Source of the DNA: Clostridiales bacterium
Lineage (GTDB): Bacteria; Bacillota; Clostridia; Peptostreptococcales; Anaerovoracaceae
Length of the DNA: 64,000 bases
Direction of reading: 5' to 3'
Assembly: GCA_015258265.1 (NCBI GenBank)
Contig: JABZIP010000003.1
Span: 1 to 64,000 of the forward strand
Below the pieces are notes generated by a model that did not search any database, was not told the DNA's origin, and saw only the letters and a program-made list of their open reading frames with translations. Shown piece by piece: positions 34,988 to 43,938 of this stretch. The first letter of the stretch is position 1; each line of letters begins with the position of its first letter. The position numbers were made by a program, and so were the translations under genes.

Positions 34988-35503
34988 TTACTTTTCTGTC
35001 TTCGGTGTAATGGTCATGATAAGCGATCTGCCCTCGAAGCTCGGTGCCTTATCTACAATTCCAAACTCCGCTACGGCATCCGCAAATGTTTTCATTACTT
35101 CTCTACCTTTGGCAACATAATCTTTTTCTCTGCCTTTAAACCTCAGACTCACTTTCAATCTGTCTCCGTCTTTTAAGAACTTTGAAGCAGTCTTAACTTT
35201 AACATTTATGTCATGTGCTTCGATAAAGGTACTCAGCCTTATTTCCTTGACAGCGGTTACCTTTTGCTTTTTCTTCGCTTCCTTCTCTTTCTTTTGAATT
35301 TCATAACGATATTTTCCATAATCGAGAATTTTGCAAACCGGCGGCTTAGCATTTGGAGCTATGTTTACCAAGTCCAACTTTTTTTCACCGGCTAAATCCA
35401 AAGCCTCTTGTAAGCTCATGATTCCGAGCTGTTCACCATCAGCGCCAATAACTCTTAGCTCCTGATCCTGAATTTCTTCGTTTATAAGATTTTCTTTGCT
35501 AAT
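34988..35503 (-). CDS. infC: Translation initiation factor IF-3 (ATT start)
   Basis: Prevents subunit joining and checks the start codon. 171 residues; N-domain from INEEIQDQELRVIG, linker rich in Lys/Glu, C-domain with KVSLRFKGRE. The frame is open further upstream, but the GGGAGG site lies 9-10 bases before an ATT at 35501-35503. Rare start codons are the rule for infC and underlie its autoregulation, so ATT is the preferred start and the translated upstream part is leader. Confidence 0.93.
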   Translation of the reverse strand: MSKENLINEEIQDQELRVIGADGEQLGIMSLQEALDLAGEKKLDLVNIAPNAKPPVCKILDYGKYRYEIQKKEKEAKKKQKVTAVKEIRLSTFIEAHDINVKVKTASKFLKDGDRLKVSLRFKGREKDYVAKGREVMKTFADAVAEFGIVDKAPSFEGRSLIMTITPKTEK

Positions 35504-35632
35504 ATCCTTGCACCTCCCAAGCAATAAAAAAACGGATACAAAAAGTATCCGCACATTAACAAATGTTAAAACATATCAACCCAGACAGCGAAGCCGAAAA
35601 GGTGAGAAGCGGAATACTTCTTCTTGACTACC
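35504..35632 (-). ncRNA. infC operon leader RNA (L20-leader type attenuator)
   Basis: A 129-base leader between the promoter and infC. It ends in a terminator hairpin, CGGATAC/GTATCCG at 35533-35551 followed by a T run on the minus strand, only about 20 bases before the infC ribosome site. Upstream is a conserved-looking stretch containing CCGCTTCTCACC and GGGTTGATATG. In other Firmicutes, L20 binding to this leader favours termination. The Rfam assignment is by resemblance only. Confidence 0.7.
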
Positions 35633-35638
35633 TTTACA

Positions 35639-35667
35639 ATTATATCGTGCCGATTCGTATATGTCAA
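35639..35667 (-). promoter_or_regulatory. Consensus promoter for infC-rpmI-rplT
   Basis: On the minus strand TTGACA (35662-35667), 17 bp spacer, TATAAT (35639-35644): a perfect match, placed just after the rlmN stop. Confidence 0.9.
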
Positions 35668-35675
35668 GCATTTTT

Positions 35676-36710
35676 TTAGAGTTTTCTGCTCGCCCGCAAC
35701 TGCCCGCAAGCACCGTCAATATCTTCGCCGAGCTTTCGCCTAAGCGTGGCGTTTACTCCCAAAGTATTCAGGTATTCGGTATTTGCCCTCGCATTTTGCG
35801 CTCCGACAGGCAAAAATTCAAGTTCCTGCACATGATTTAAGTCTATCAGGTTGACATGGCACGCAAATCCCTTGAGTAGTTTTGCCAAATCTTGCATATC
35901 GCTTTTTTTATCGTTTACGCCCGAAATAAGCGCATACTCAAATGTTACTCTCCTCTTTGTGATTTCGAAATATTCCTTACAGGCTTTAATCAGTTCACCT
36001 ATGTCATACTTTTTATTTACAGGCATTATCTCACTGCGCTTATCATTATCCGTTTGATGTAATGAAATTGCCAGATTTACCTGCGGGAAGTCGCGTGCAA
36101 ACATTTTAATTTTCGGAACCAGTCCACAAGTCGATACTGTAATATTTCTCATACCTATACCAAGTCCTTCGGGGCTATTCACCAATTTTAAAAATTTCGA
36201 TAAATTTTCATAATTGTCAAATGCCTCGCCGGTTCCCATTACAACTATGTGCGAAATTTTTTCATTTGTATCTTTTTCTACTGAAATTATCTGGTTTATA
36301 AATTCACCAGCGGACAAATTTCGCACCAACCCTCCAATTCCCGAAGCGCAGAATTTGCACCCCATACGGCATCCAACTTGCGATGATATGCAAAGCGAAT
36401 TTCCATATTTGTATTTCATAAATACAGCCTCTATCGTGTTACCGTCCCGAAGTTCGAACAAATATTTAGCTGTTTCATCAAGCGCAGATTTTTGCTTTTT
36501 CAAAATCTTTAGATTACCTATTACAGCTACTTTTTCTAATTTTTCTTTTAGCGATTTCGGTATATTTTTCATGTCTTCGAAACTGTCAACACCCTTATAC
36601 ATCCAATCGCATATCTGTTTCGCACGAAAAGGGGGCTCGCCAATTTCCTTGACAAGCCCTTTCATTTCTTCCTGCGACAAATCGTACAAATAGGTCATTT
36701 CAGATTTCAA
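35676..36710 (-). CDS. rlmN: Dual-specificity rRNA/tRNA adenine-C2 methyltransferase RlmN
   Basis: Radical-SAM enzyme methylating C2 of A2503 in 23S rRNA and A37 of some tRNAs. The iron-sulfur cluster ligands are C114, C118 and C121 (CRMGCKFC), and the methyl-carrying cysteine C335 is in GACGQLR near the end. 344 residues. ATG 36710 is taken; ATG 36698 is possible. It follows ileS after 2 bp. Confidence 0.95.
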   Translation of the reverse strand: MKSEMTYLYDLSQEEMKGLVKEIGEPPFRAKQICDWMYKGVDSFEDMKNIPKSLKEKLEKVAVIGNLKILKKQKSALDETAKYLFELRDGNTIEAVFMKYKYGNSLCISSQVGCRMGCKFCASGIGGLVRNLSAGEFINQIISVEKDTNEKISHIVVMGTGEAFDNYENLSKFLKLVNSPEGLGIGMRNITVSTCGLVPKIKMFARDFPQVNLAISLHQTDNDKRSEIMPVNKKYDIGELIKACKEYFEITKRRVTFEYALISGVNDKKSDMQDLAKLLKGFACHVNLIDLNHVQELEFLPVGAQNARANTEYLNTLGVNATLRRKLGEDIDGACGQLRASRKL

Positions 36711-36712
36711 AA

Positions 36713-39700
36713 TTACACCCTTTCCACTCCGATATTTGCCTTTTCTCCATTTATATCAAATTCTTCTCCACGCGCATCCGAAACAATTTCAACGCCAAGT
36801 GTTTCACTCAGTATATAGTCTTTGTATCTAGTAACTGCGCTTTCCACTTTATCCGTAGATTTAAGATATACCTTGATGTTATCCATCATCTCAAAACCGC
36901 TCTGCTTTCTAAGCTGCTGAATCTTCGAAATAACTTCGCGCGCAAAACCTTCCTCAATCAACTCATTTGTAAGATGTGTGTCGAGTATAGTGAACACTTT
37001 GTTTTCCATTGCTACTGCAAATCCGTCTTTTGCACTTATATTTATATCTACCATGTCTGCCGTTACTACAGTTTCGACGCCGTTTAGACTTAGTTTTACC
37101 TCTTTTTCATCTTCCAGCCTTGTTATGAAATCCGCAGGATCCACAGTAGCAAGTACCTTTCCGAATTCTTTTATATCTTTACCTAGTTTAGGTCCCGCCT
37201 CCTTGAAATTAGGCTTTAGCGAGAATGTAAGGAACTCGTCGAGCTTTGTTTCGAATACAACTTCCTTGACATTCAGTTCCTCTTTGATAAGCTCAAGCAA
37301 ATCAGCTATGATCGATTCGTATTTGCCGTCCAGTTTGATTGCCGAAAGCGGCTGTCTTACCTTGATTCTCTCTTTTTCGCGTATTCCACGTCCCAAAGTA
37401 ACGATTCTGCGCACCAAATCCATCTTTTCTGTAACAGCTTCGTCGATGAAATCCGCATTTACCATAGGTATAAATGCAAGATGCACTGATTCTTCCCCTG
37501 TCAAATTCGTATATATCTCATCGGATATGAACGGAGCGAACGGCGCTATCAATTTAGAAACACCGACCAACACTTCATAAGTTGTTGCGTAAACACTCTT
37601 TTTATCATTCGTCAACTCTTTACCCCAAAAACGCCTTCTAGCTCTCCTTATGTACCAGTTGGATAAATCGTCCGTAACAAATTCCTGAATTTTTCTGACG
37701 CTCTTCATGTGATCGTAAACATCCATATCGGCTTTGACTTCCATTATCAATTTGTTGTACTTAGACAGTATCCATCTATCAAGCTCCGGTCTTTCTTCGT
37801 AAGCAACATCGAATGTTTTCGGATTGATATCATCCTGATTCGAATATAATACGAAGAAGTTGTAAACATTTTTCAATGTATCGAAGAACTTGCTGACAAC
37901 CTCTTTAAGTCCGTCCTCGTCAAATTTCGTAGGCGACCAAGCAGGTGAAACTGCGAGCAAATACCACCTTGTCGCATCCGCGCCGTACTTATCGAAAAGC
38001 TCGAACGGATCTACGGTATTTCCCTTGGATTTACTCATCTTCTTTCCGTATTTGTCCAATATCAAATCGTTTACAAGAACATTTCTATACGGTGCTTTTC
38101 CTTTGATAAATGTTGAAATTGCAAGTAGCGAATAGAACCAACCTCTAGTTTGGTCTATACCTTCACAAATAAAATCTGCAGGGAACAGTTCGTTATCGAA
38201 TTTTTCCTTATTTTCAAACGGATAGTGGTGCTGTGCAAACGGCATTGAACCCGAGTCGAACCAGCAGTCCATTACCTCAGGAATACGGCTCATCGTCTTT
38301 CCGCAATGTGGACAATTGATATGAATATCATCGACATACGGTCTATGCAGTTCCACGCTCTCATCTATATTTTCGATGGATTTTTCTATAAGCTCCGCAC
38401 GGCTTCCTATGCACTCAATATGTCCGCAATCCTCACAACGCCAAATAGGAATAGGTGTGCCCCAATACCTGTTTCTGGAAATTGCCCAATCGTTTACATT
38501 CTCCAGCCAGTTTCCGAAACGCTTAGTCCCTACAAAATCCGGATACCAGTTTACAGTGTTATTGTTCGCAACCAATTCGTCCTTTAACTTGGTCATTTCT
38601 ATGTACCAGCTAGGCTTAGCGTAGTAAATAAGCGGTGTTCCACATCTCCAGCAATGCGGATAATTGTGCTCCATTTTTTCTTTTGCAAAGATTTTATCTT
38701 CTTTTGCAAGGTATTTGATTATATCAATAGCAAGCTCGTCTTCCATTACGAATCTGCCCGCCCATGGAGTTTCCGAGTAGTTACCTTGCTCATCCACAGG
38801 ATTCAGCACCGGCAAATCGTAGCGTCTACCGGTGTTGTAGTCATCTTCACCGAACGCAGGAGCCGTATGAACTATTCCGGTACCGTCGTCTATCGTTACA
38901 TAGTCCGCACAAGTTACGAAAAACGCTTTCTTATCAGGGGTGATGAACGGCATCAGTTGCTCGTATTCCATATATTCCATATCTTTTCCGAGCATACTGT
39001 CGAGCACTTCGTATTCAAGTCCGCCCAAAACTTTGTCAGCAAGCACTTTCCCCACATAAAACACCTTTCCGAATTCATCGGAGTTTTCGGTGGTAATTTT
39101 TACCTTTATATACTCTATAGACGGTCCTACTGTAAGAGCTACATTGGCTGCAAGTGTCCAAGGTGTAGTCGTCCATGCAAGGAAATACGCATCCTCGTCT
39201 TTCTTCTTAAATTTTGCCGTAATCGTTTGAGTTTTCACTTCCTTGTACCCCTGCGCAACTTCGTGCGACGCAAGTCCCGTTCCACAACGCGGGCAATATG
39301 GAAGTATTTTATGCCCCTCGTAAATCAATCCCGCTTTAAAGAATTCCTTGAGAATCCACCAGCCTGTTTCTATGAAATCGTTGTCAAGTGTAATGTATGG
39401 ATTTTCCAAGTCTATGATGTATCCCATTCTCTTGGTCATATCACGCCACATTCCCTCGTATGTAAACACTGATTCACGACATTTCTCATTAAATTCCTTG
39501 ATTCCGTACTTTTCTATATCCTGCTTGCCCGACATATTGAGCTGTTTTTCTACCTCAATTTCGACAGGCAGTCCGTGTGTATCCCATCCGGCTTTTCTCT
39601 TTACGGCATAGCCGCTCATCGTCTTATAACGGCAAACTGAATCCTTCAACGTTCTCGCTATTACATGGTGTATGCCCGGCTTGCCGTTCGCTGTCGGCGG

Positions 39701-39835
39701 TCCTTCGTAAAATACAAAAGACGGCATAGCGTCCCTCGTAGTAACACATTTTTCAAGCAAATTTTCTTTTTCCCACAGCTCGGCTTGCTCTTTTTGAACC
39801 TCAGCTACAGGTTTTTTAGATAACTCTTTAAACAT
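36713..39835 (-). CDS. ileS: Isoleucyl-tRNA synthetase, type 2, with altered HIGH motif (GIHH)
   Basis: Charges tRNA-Ile. 1040 residues, longer than type 1 bacterial enzymes (~920-940) and of the eukaryote-like IleS2 class linked to mupirocin resistance. The first signature, normally HxGH, reads G54-I55-H56-H57 (encoded 39665-39676). KMSKS is present in YGKKMSKSKGNT, and the editing domain has TTPWTLAANVAL. ATG 39835 is chosen because TTGGAGG lies 5 bases before it; the longer frame runs into the T-box leader. Control is by the upstream T-box. Confidence 0.95.
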   Translation of the reverse strand: MFKELSKKPVAEVQKEQAELWEKENLLEKCVTTRDAMPSFVFYEGPPTANGKPGIHHVIARTLKDSVCRYKTMSGYAVKRKAGWDTHGLPVEIEVEKQLNMSGKQDIEKYGIKEFNEKCRESVFTYEGMWRDMTKRMGYIIDLENPYITLDNDFIETGWWILKEFFKAGLIYEGHKILPYCPRCGTGLASHEVAQGYKEVKTQTITAKFKKKDEDAYFLAWTTTPWTLAANVALTVGPSIEYIKVKITTENSDEFGKVFYVGKVLADKVLGGLEYEVLDSMLGKDMEYMEYEQLMPFITPDKKAFFVTCADYVTIDDGTGIVHTAPAFGEDDYNTGRRYDLPVLNPVDEQGNYSETPWAGRFVMEDELAIDIIKYLAKEDKIFAKEKMEHNYPHCWRCGTPLIYYAKPSWYIEMTKLKDELVANNNTVNWYPDFVGTKRFGNWLENVNDWAISRNRYWGTPIPIWRCEDCGHIECIGSRAELIEKSIENIDESVELHRPYVDDIHINCPHCGKTMSRIPEVMDCWFDSGSMPFAQHHYPFENKEKFDNELFPADFICEGIDQTRGWFYSLLAISTFIKGKAPYRNVLVNDLILDKYGKKMSKSKGNTVDPFELFDKYGADATRWYLLAVSPAWSPTKFDEDGLKEVVSKFFDTLKNVYNFFVLYSNQDDINPKTFDVAYEERPELDRWILSKYNKLIMEVKADMDVYDHMKSVRKIQEFVTDDLSNWYIRRARRRFWGKELTNDKKSVYATTYEVLVGVSKLIAPFAPFISDEIYTNLTGEESVHLAFIPMVNADFIDEAVTEKMDLVRRIVTLGRGIREKERIKVRQPLSAIKLDGKYESIIADLLELIKEELNVKEVVFETKLDEFLTFSLKPNFKEAGPKLGKDIKEFGKVLATVDPADFITRLEDEKEVKLSLNGVETVVTADMVDINISAKDGFAVAMENKVFTILDTHLTNELIEEGFAREVISKIQQLRKQSGFEMMDNIKVYLKSTDKVESAVTRYKDYILSETLGVEIVSDARGEEFDINGEKANIGVERV

Positions 39836-39919
39836 TCCAACCTCCAATTTTTTCATTACATCTTCTTCTAAAGTGCGGTGCCGCCTTACACGATTCCCTC
39901 GCAAAGTCATTACAAACAC

Positions 39920-40129
39920 TAAAAAACCCTAATTCGGTATGCGAATTAGGGACGACTTTAACAAACCGCGGTACCACCCTACTTGCAACAAGTGTTGCCT
40001 CTCATTTGGTTTTGTCAGCTCCGGAGCGATATTCATATCCACTTCACCGGTGTCATCTCAGCCTCTTGACACCTCTCTGTAAGGATTTTACATGGTACTA
40101 CTGATTCCATCACAGCCTATTCAATTATG
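39920..40129 (-). promoter_or_regulatory. T-box leader controlling ileS
   Basis: On the minus strand the conserved T-box AGGGTGGTACCGCGG is at 39966-39980. The terminator stem CCCTAATTCG (39927-39936) with CGAATTAGGG (39942-39951) and a T run follows. Upstream elements include AGAGAG and a Stem I region; an ATC at 40028-40030 is the likely isoleucine specifier codon. Uncharged tRNA-Ile would favour the antiterminator. Confidence 0.93.
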
Positions 40130-40135
40130 AAAGCT

Positions 40136-40164
40136 ATTTTATATGCTATTAACAATTTTGTCAA
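40136..40164 (-). promoter_or_regulatory. Promoter of the ileS T-box transcript
   Basis: On the minus strand TTGACA (40159-40164), 17 bp spacer, TAAAAT (40136-40141); start near 40129. Confidence 0.8.
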
Positions 40165-40174
40165 GCCTTTTTTG

Positions 40175-40723
40175 TTAATTTTGCCAAGAATCTGTGTTTA
40201 TTTTCAAAACACTTTCAACTGCTTTGTACGTAATATCCATCGAAAAACCCTTTGCAAACAGTTTTCTTGTCAGTTTTTCTCTTATCCGTTTCTTTTCAGC
40301 GTAAATCGAGGCTTTATCGGTCAAATCCACTTTTATAGTCAAAAGTGCCATCCCTTTTTCTGCAAGCAGTGTCGCCCTTTCAATCTCGCTGTCCATCGCA
40401 GTATCATGCTCATTTAGGTATTCCTCAAATGCAAGCGCAATGTCTGATGTGCTCACCCCTTTTTCCGCCAGTTCTTTTTCAATTCTTCGCTTTCCTTTCA
40501 ATTTGTCATATGAAAGTCCTATATAACTTTTTGCATATTCAACATCGTTCAAATATCCAAGCTCTAAGAGCTCCGCTATAACAGGCGCGATATTTTTTTC
40601 GCTATAACCCTTTTCGTGCAGCTTCCTGCTCAGTTCTCTGCACGCATGCATCCGCAATCCCAAAGCACGAATAGCAGCAGTATATGTTTTTTCATATTCG
40701 ACGGAATTTTTATCTGTTTCCAA
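40175..40723 (-). CDS. recX: Regulatory protein RecX
   Basis: Modulator of RecA filaments. 182 residues built of three-helix repeats, with family segments RMHACRELSRKLHEKGYS, LNDVEYAKSYI and GKRRIEKELAEKGVS. The start is TTG at 40723 with AAGGGA upstream; it overlaps the end of the phosphopantetheinyl transferase gene by 14 bp. recA is not in the window. Confidence 0.9.
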   Translation of the reverse strand: METDKNSVEYEKTYTAAIRALGLRMHACRELSRKLHEKGYSEKNIAPVIAELLELGYLNDVEYAKSYIGLSYDKLKGKRRIEKELAEKGVSTSDIALAFEEYLNEHDTAMDSEIERATLLAEKGMALLTIKVDLTDKASIYAEKKRIREKLTRKLFAKGFSMDITYKAVESVLKINTDSWQN

Positions 40724-41324
40724 TTTCTATAATCCCTTCCACAGTCCGCTTTTCTGCCAAGCATATGCTAAGCGCAAATTTATCATGTAAAACGGTGTTT
40801 TTCAGCCTTTCTTTCACAAATCTAAGCTCGCTTTGATTTATCCACAGTCCTCTTACCGAAAGCACTATTTCTTCCGCCTCTACATATTTACCGTTTTTCA
40901 TATTAACTGTTTCGATTTTTGAAAGTCCATACTTAAATATACCTGTTTCGAACAGCTTGGCAGCAGCTTCCTTTTTCGCCCAAATTTCAAAAAACAGCTC
41001 CTCTTTTCTAGCAGGTGTTTCCGATACTAAAAATTCGTATTCATCCTGCGTGAAAAATCGTGCTGCCAACCTATCAAAATCTAATTCTTTATAAAATTGA
41101 AAATCAATCCCAATCTTCACATCTGAGCATGCGCACATCCAAATGTTCTCCGAATGGCTTATCGAAAAATTTAAATTCGCGCATTTCAAATACGGCTTCC
41201 CGCTCTCGCTCCTTGCTATATCTTCGCGTGTTACAAGCAGACCTTCGCATTTCAAAACGTCAATTAGCAATTCTTCACTTGCTTTTCGATTGGACGCGAA
41301 ATCCGTAGAATAATAAATCCTCAC
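40710..41324 (-). CDS. 4'-phosphopantetheinyl transferase (Sfp/Gsp family)
   Basis: Moves phosphopantetheine from CoA to a carrier protein. 205 residues. The Sfp-type motifs are SESGKPYLK, FSISHSE, GIDFQF (where Sfp has GIDxE) and FFEIWAKKEAAAKLFETG (WxxKEA). The start is GTG 41324, overlapping the yerC stop as GTGA; the frame is open further up inside yerC. No NRPS, PKS or ACP gene is nearby, so the target is unknown; it could serve primary acyl carrier protein. Confidence 0.87.
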   Translation of the reverse strand: MRIYYSTDFASNRKASEELLIDVLKCEGLLVTREDIARSESGKPYLKCANLNFSISHSENIWMCACSDVKIGIDFQFYKELDFDRLAARFFTQDEYEFLVSETPARKEELFFEIWAKKEAAAKLFETGIFKYGLSKIETVNMKNGKYVEAEEIVLSVRGLWINQSELRFVKERLKNTVLHDKFALSICLAEKRTVEGIIEIGNR

Positions 41325-41626
41325 TTCTTCTCTTTTTCGGCAAGTCTTTCCAAAACTATTTTGTATCCGTCCGATCCGTATGTAAGGCACTTATTGATGC
41401 GACTTATTGTAGCTGTGCTCGCCTTAGTCATTTCTTCGATTTCGCTATATGTCTTTTTTTGTGCCAGCAAGCATGCGACCTCGAGTCTCTGCGCCATCGC
41501 ATTTATTTCATTGATAGTGCACGCATCTTCAAAAAATCTGTAACATTCTTCCACCGTTTCGAGGCTCAAAATTGCCTCAAACAAATAATCGATTTCTTCT
41601 CTTTTAAATCTGGACTCGTAAGCCAT
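41321..41626 (-). CDS. yerC: TrpR-like helix-turn-helix protein YerC/YecD
   Basis: 101 residues of the TrpR-superfamily YerC family: EEIDYLFEAILSLETVEECYRFFEDACT, AMAQRLEVACLLAQKKTYSEIEEMT and STATISRINKCL form the helical DNA-binding unit. The regulon is not known from this window. First gene of yerC-PPTase-recX, with its own promoter. Confidence 0.92.
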   Translation of the reverse strand: MAYESRFKREEIDYLFEAILSLETVEECYRFFEDACTINEINAMAQRLEVACLLAQKKTYSEIEEMTKASTATISRINKCLTYGSDGYKIVLERLAEKEKK

Positions 41627-41694
41627 TTTTTAGACTTCCTTTCATAAAATTCGGTTCAAACAATCTTGCCTGCTCTCTCCGCTACTACATTCCC

Positions 41695-41724
41695 ATTGTA
41701 ACACTTTACCTCGTTATAAGTCAA
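41695..41724 (-). promoter_or_regulatory. Promoter for yerC-PPTase-recX
   Basis: On the minus strand TTGACT (41719-41724), 18 bp spacer, TACAAT (41695-41700), about 70 bp before yerC. Confidence 0.7.
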
Positions 41725-41768
41725 TAGCGTCTATTTGACAAAGTACACCCTGCTTGACAAGCAGCGAT

Positions 41769-42464
41769 TTACCTTTTTTCGGGTTTGATTTTCAGCTCTC
41801 GTAAATACATTTTTTGTTCGGCAGTTATCCTATAGCTTTCGATTGCCTTTTGAATCGTTTTATTATGCGTCCAAGTAGCTAACATTTGCTTTTCTATGTA
41901 TGGCAATGTTTCATTATATTGTTTTGCAAGTGCTGTCGCAAAATACCAAGCTATCATCATATTTACATAATACTCATCCGACCGTATTTTAGCCACTATG
42001 TCTAAATATTGTTTGTCAAAATCTTCATCTAAAAAATGTTCCATTAACATCCCGATTGCAAATCTAATCGTATAAGTTCTTTCATCTTTCAACCAATTTT
42101 GTATATGCGTAAAAAGTTTTTCTCTATTTTTCTTGAAAATTTTGGGTGATATTTGATCACAAGTTGCCCAATTATCCACAAACGGCAAAAATACATTGAG
42201 CTTAGCAATGCACTCTTCAAAATCCTTCGTATCCGAAATTACAAAAGCATGTAGCTGATTTTCCTCAAAATACTTATGAGGAAGTTCGCTCAAAAAAATA
42301 TTAACATCTTCTTGCATTGCCAATTTTTTTGCACAATTCCTAAGTGCAGGGGTTCTTACTCCTATTATGCTATCTTTTGCAATATTGGGAATTATTCGCC
42401 GCTGAAAATCGGCATACTGCGTATCTTGCAACGCAAAAAGCTCTTTTACAATCTTATCCGTCAT
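41769..42464 (-). CDS. DNA alkylation repair protein, AlkD-like HEAT-repeat family
   Basis: 231 residues, all helical. The family features PNIAKDSIIGVRTPALRNCAKKL, the WATCDQISPKIF segment and RFAIGMLMEHFLDEDF match the AlkD-like (PF08713-type) group, which excises or recognises alkylated bases without base flipping. ATG 42464 follows AGGAGG directly; a longer frame reaches 42494. No adaptive-response partner genes are near. Confidence 0.85.
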   Translation of the reverse strand: MTDKIVKELFALQDTQYADFQRRIIPNIAKDSIIGVRTPALRNCAKKLAMQEDVNIFLSELPHKYFEENQLHAFVISDTKDFEECIAKLNVFLPFVDNWATCDQISPKIFKKNREKLFTHIQNWLKDERTYTIRFAIGMLMEHFLDEDFDKQYLDIVAKIRSDEYYVNMMIAWYFATALAKQYNETLPYIEKQMLATWTHNKTIQKAIESYRITAEQKMYLRELKIKPEKR

Positions 42465-42663
42465 ATTGTTTCCTCCTGTATAGTTCTCTGTCAATCCGTA
42501 GATACCTTTTGAGCATATTCACCTAAACTCCAACCTTTGTGGATCTGTTTATTTTTCGATTTCAATATCATTCAGATATGTGAATTTAATCATAATATCT
42601 CCGGAAAATTCTGAGAATTTTATTGAAATACTGCCGTGCTTTGTTTTTTCCGCTTACTCTCTG

Positions 42664-42909
42664 CTATCGTTTATCTAATATCAAAAAAATAACACCGCAT
42701 ATCAAAAGTAGCAGCCCGCATGTTCCTATGAAAACTCTATATCCTTTCTCGCCCCATGTCCCAAAAATAAATGCGTGTTTTACCCTATCTTCTGATGTTG
42801 CTCTATAAACCCATTTCCAATCTCTTATTGTACCCATCAAAAATAGTAGTCCGCCCGCTATCAGCACATACTGGTAATGCGCTTTTAAAAATTCAAATAC
42901 TCCGTCCAT
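42664..42909 (-). CDS. Small membrane protein, Imm17-like
   Basis: 81 residues with two membrane helices (about 13-27 and 58-77) joined by a polar loop with DWKWVYRA. Size, the two-helix layout and the W-x-W motif after the first helix resemble immunity protein 17 of polymorphic toxin systems, but this is recognition by pattern only. No toxin is adjacent. It could simply be a small membrane protein of unknown role. Confidence 0.55.
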   Translation of the reverse strand: MDGVFEFLKAHYQYVLIAGGLLFLMGTIRDWKWVYRATSEDRVKHAFIFGTWGEKGYRVFIGTCGLLLLICGVIFLILDKR

Positions 42910-43272
42910 ATCACCTATTTACTTTCTATTTCACTGACAATATCAAAACCGATTTTCTGTTCTAATTCTTTATGATAGATTAGTGCCAAGCGACAATCTA
43001 CTAATTTTTTCTTACTTAAAATTTATGTCTTACACGGTCAACCATGACTGCGGATATAGCTAGTTACACTTATTATACTACAAACATTAAATATATTCTT
43101 CTATTTTTAATAATCTATATATCACATCCCCATATATTACGGAAAGAATATACCTTACGCATTGTAAATTTGACTTATTCGTGCTATACTGCATCTAAAC
43201 ATAATGGCGCACCGCTCATACGTATGGCGGCTGTCAATTATTAAATGAATGCTTATACAATAGGAGTCAAAT
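42910..43272. other. 363-bp intergenic region
   Basis: A+T-rich gap between two divergent genes. The right part contains the rdgB promoter (43162-43190). I see no ORF of convincing quality, no RNA gene and no clear operator in the rest. Confidence 0.6.
43162..43190 (+). promoter_or_regulatory. Promoter for rdgB
   Basis: TTGTAA (43162-43167), 17 bp spacer, TATACT (43185-43190), leaving a leader of about 75 bases before the ATG. Confidence 0.55.
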
Positions 43273-43872
43273 ATGAACAAAAAACTTATAATCGCATCGC
43301 AAAACAAACACAAAATCGAAGAATTTCAAAAGATACTTTCAAAATACGGCTTTGAAGTTTGCGGTAGAGATGACGCAGGTCTCCCCAAAGACGATGTAGT
43401 CGAAGACGGAAGAACATTTGAAGAAAATTCGCTGATTAAAGCAAAGGCTATTTTTGATATGGCGAACACCGCAACGCTTGCAGACGACTCCGGACTTTGT
43501 GTAGATTTTCTGGGCGGTTCCCCCGGAATATATTCAGCACGCTTTGCCGGCGATAATGCTAATGATGCGCAAAATAACGAAAAACTGCTAAATCTACTGC
43601 TCGATGCAAAAGATGACGAGCGCTCCGCTCAATTTGTATGCGTCATAACTTTAATACTTCAAGACGGAGAAAAAATCGTCGCAAGGGGCGAATGCCACGG
43701 TAAAATACAGCGTGCCGAAACCGGCAAAAATGGCTTCGGATACGATCCTTTGTTTATCCCCGACGGCTATACGGTAAGTATGGCGGAGCTCCCACCCGAA
43801 GAGAAAAATCAAATTAGCCATCGAGCAAAGGCTATAGAAAAGTTAGTTGAAATTCTTTCAACAAAATTATAA
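43273..43872 (+). CDS. rdgB: XTP/dITP diphosphatase (RdgB/HAM1)
   Basis: House-cleaning enzyme that hydrolyses non-canonical purine triphosphates such as dITP and XTP. 199 residues with the family segments IASQNKHKIEEF, TFEENSLIKAKAI, LADDSGLCVDFLGG and GFGYDPLFIP. TAGGAG precedes the start. Confidence 0.96.
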   Translation: MNKKLIIASQNKHKIEEFQKILSKYGFEVCGRDDAGLPKDDVVEDGRTFEENSLIKAKAIFDMANTATLADDSGLCVDFLGGSPGIYSARFAGDNANDAQNNEKLLNLLLDAKDDERSAQFVCVITLILQDGEKIVARGECHGKIQRAETGKNGFGYDPLFIPDGYTVSMAELPPEEKNQISHRAKAIEKLVEILSTKL

Positions 43873-43879
43873 TTTTGTC

Positions 43880-43908
43880 TTGATTTTTATTCGATTATGT
43901 TGTAAAAT
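43880..43908 (+). promoter_or_regulatory. Promoter for the TerD-like/AIM24 pair
   Basis: TTGATT (43880-43885), 17 bp spacer, TAAAAT (43903-43908), 31 bp before the start. Confidence 0.6.
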
Positions 43909-43938
43909 ATTGACAACTCAAGAAAGGAGGACGATGGA

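Noticed and set aside
36978..37580. 200-codon plus-strand frame opposite ileS
   Set aside because: Ser/Thr/Phe-rich antisense translation without a ribosome site or family pattern.
39836..39919. Longer IleRS N-terminus
   Set aside because: The extra 28 codons run into the T-box leader and lack a ribosome site, while TTGGAGG precedes ATG 39835.
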